Assembly: GCF_050402865.1 (NCBI RefSeq)
Contig: NZ_BAABMF010000009.1
Span: forward strand, 127,241-191,240
DNA: 64,000 nucleotides
Direction: 5' to 3'
Source: Clostridium_AF sediminicola
Lineage (GTDB): Bacteria; Bacillota; Clostridia; Clostridiales; Clostridiaceae
Part shown: positions 62,902 to 64,000 of the stretch, piece after piece
Numbering within the stretch: position 1 is the first letter of the stretch
How the letters are laid out: each line of letters opens with the position of its first letter
Notes under the pieces: generated by a model
What the model saw: only the letters and a program-made list of their open reading frames with translations
Database searches by the model: none
What the model was told of the DNA's origin: nothing
Program-made: the position numbers and the translations under genes

Positions 62902-63387
62902 TGAATAGATAAAGTTCAAAGAATTAAATGAATTGGCTACTCAGAGGTTTATTTCATATAAATATTCAAATTAAAGAGAATCTAATGTGAAACTTAATTT
63001 TACTTATATCAAAAGATCGATAACATAATTAATGCATTGCTAAAAATATGAATTTTATTATTTTATCAATGTATTAATTATTAGTTGATGTTACTTATCT
63101 AAAGTTAATAGTTGAACTGGAATCTCTATATATTATAAGGAGGTGACAATTTTTAGAGGTATGACCTTACAGTAAAAGTAGTTTATCTGTAACGGAATGA
63201 GTAAATGGAATAGCCTTTTGATAGATAAAAGCAGCAATATTAGATGTTTTAAATGTAATCGTTATTATTATCAATTCTTCACAAATTATATGGTAAGGCA
63301 AGCATTATTTTTAGCAATGGATTAATAAATAGTTATTGAATTATTTTGGTTTTTTACAAATTACTTAAATTCTAGGAGGAATTATTA
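62902..63387 (+). other. Intergenic region with an orphan Shine-Dalgarno sequence
   Basis: 486 bp without a recognisable gene. A perfect AAGGAGGTGA (63139-63148) precedes only ATGACCTTACAGTAA (4 codons), so a gene has been lost or the site belongs to a tiny leader. No riboswitch class recognised. The RBS TAGGAGG at 63373-63379 serves the next gene. Confidence 0.4.
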
Positions 63388-64000
63388 ATGAAAAATGAAA
63401 ATCAAGACAAGAAGTATAACAGTTTTTTAGGTTTAACTCCATTGATATTATTTTTAGTTTTATTTTTAGCAACAGGGATAATTACTAAAGACTTTACTAA
63501 TATGCCTGTACTCGTTGCATTTATAATTGTATTAGCATATTCTTTATGCCTTAATAGAAAAGGCGAAAAATTATCCTTAGATAAAAAAGTTGATATTTTT
63601 TCTCGTGGTGGGGGAGATCCTACAATAATACTAATGGTTGTAATATTTATATTAGCAGGTGCTTTCTATTCAGTAGCAAATGCTATGGGTGCAGTTGACT
63701 CTACTGTTAATTTAGGTTTAAGTATTTTGCCAGCAAAAGCAATTTTACCAGGTATCTTTATGATTGGTTGTGTAATATCTTTTGCTATGGGTACTTCAAT
63801 GGGAACAGTTACTGCTCTAACACCAATCGCAATTGGAATGTCTCAACAAACAGGTATTTCATTACCATTGATTGTTGCAACAGTAGTAGGTGGAGCAATG
63901 TTTGGGGATAACCTTTCATTTGTATCAGACACTACAATAGCAGCTACAAGAACCCAAGGGGTAGAACTTAGAGATAAATTTAAAATGAATGGCTTGATTG
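63388..64000 (+). CDS. NhaC-family antiporter-like transporter (3' cut by window edge)
   Basis: ATG at 63388 after AGGAGG (8-nt gap) opens a frame to the window end (204 codons). Membrane protein with GTSMGTVTALTPIAIGMSQ and MFGDNLSFVSDTTIAATRTQ, the same motifs as the 16748 gene. Located behind the DHAP-shunt-like genes; may import or export a substrate of that pathway in exchange for Na+ or H+. Confidence 0.9.
   Translation, partial: MKNENQDKKYNSFLGLTPLILFLVLFLATGIITKDFTNMPVLVAFIIVLAYSLCLNRKGEKLSLDKKVDIFSRGGGDPTIILMVVIFILAGAFYSVANAMGAVDSTVNLGLSILPAKAILPGIFMIGCVISFAMGTSMGTVTALTPIAIGMSQQTGISLPLIVATVVGGAMFGDNLSFVSDTTIAATRTQGVELRDKFKMNGLI

Noticed and set aside
62902..63387. Lysine or SAM riboswitch before the NhaC-type gene
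   Set aside because: Only an AGAGGT word was found; none of the conserved core elements of those classes is present.

Overview
The window is AT-rich DNA from an anaerobic, endospore-forming, low-GC Firmicute of the class Clostridia. The evidence is a tricistronic GerA-type spore germinant receptor operon, a HydG-type radical SAM protein, abundant AGGAGG ribosome binding sites with frequent TTG/GTG starts, many intrinsic terminators, and cobalamin riboswitches. I do not name a genus. Both ends cut genes: a SNF2 helicase at the left and an NhaC-family antiporter at the right. I see no rRNA, tRNA, CRISPR array, prophage or intact insertion sequence.

Layout. 1-5 kb: SNF2 helicase tail and gerA-gerC-gerB on the minus strand. 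5.2-6.9 kb: a HydG homologue with a substituted C-terminal cluster cysteine, plus a small overlapping gene. 7-12.3 kb: a LacI-controlled maltodextrin-type operon (regulator, binding protein, two permeases, alpha-amylase) with promoter and operator visible. 12.5-15.3 kb: housekeeping genes (DUF1653, RNase H, phosphoesterase, YccF, methyltransferase) and a truncated ywbE. 15.3-21.4 kb: ridA-tauE-nhaC and a D-cysteine-desulfhydrase-like gene plus second tauE, both preceded by near-identical upstream blocks and separated by a LysR regulator. 21.5-30 kb: hydrolase, PocR-domain kinase, CorC-type protein, diguanylate cyclase, DUF169 gene with MarR regulator and MFS pump. 30-32.1 kb: wreckage of a two-component system fused to a truncated 2-hydroxyacyl-CoA dehydratase-like gene. 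32.26-32.38 kb: a MITE-like element with 7-bp direct repeats. 32.4-34.5 kb: aldehyde dehydrogenase and an orphan prepilin.

34.8-42 kb: a cobalamin riboswitch, cbiL, FecCD permease and ATPase, a lipoprotein CbiK chelatase, a binding protein fused to SLH-like repeats, and an ABC-2 exporter pair, forming a cobalt/tetrapyrrole locus. 42-47 kb: a two-component system divergent from a glycolipid synthase / polysaccharide deacetylase / flippase-like operon. 47-53.6 kb: amidohydrolase; Fur-box-preceded flavodoxin-DUF3793-HD-GYP-DUF2325 cluster; M50 protease; FAD oxidoreductase; DUF6512 protein. 53.9-57 kb: feoA-feoB and a DtxR-like regulator. 57.1-57.6 kb: a second, orphan cobalamin riboswitch followed by a sufS pseudogene. 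57.9-64 kb: DeoR regulator, Fe-dependent alcohol dehydrogenase, class II aldolase, MtnA-like isomerase, MtnK-like kinase and NhaC transporter, which together look like a DHAP-shunt pathway for 5-deoxyribose or methylthioribose.

The most notable items are the shared regulatory block linking ridA to the aminoacrylate-forming PLP enzyme, the exported CbiK / SLH-binding-protein cobalt locus, the orphan cobalamin riboswitch over a dead sufS, the decayed two-component locus, the HydG cysteine substitution, and a dispersed palindromic GTTGACAGT repeat family. All family assignments are from reading the translated sequence; no database search was run.
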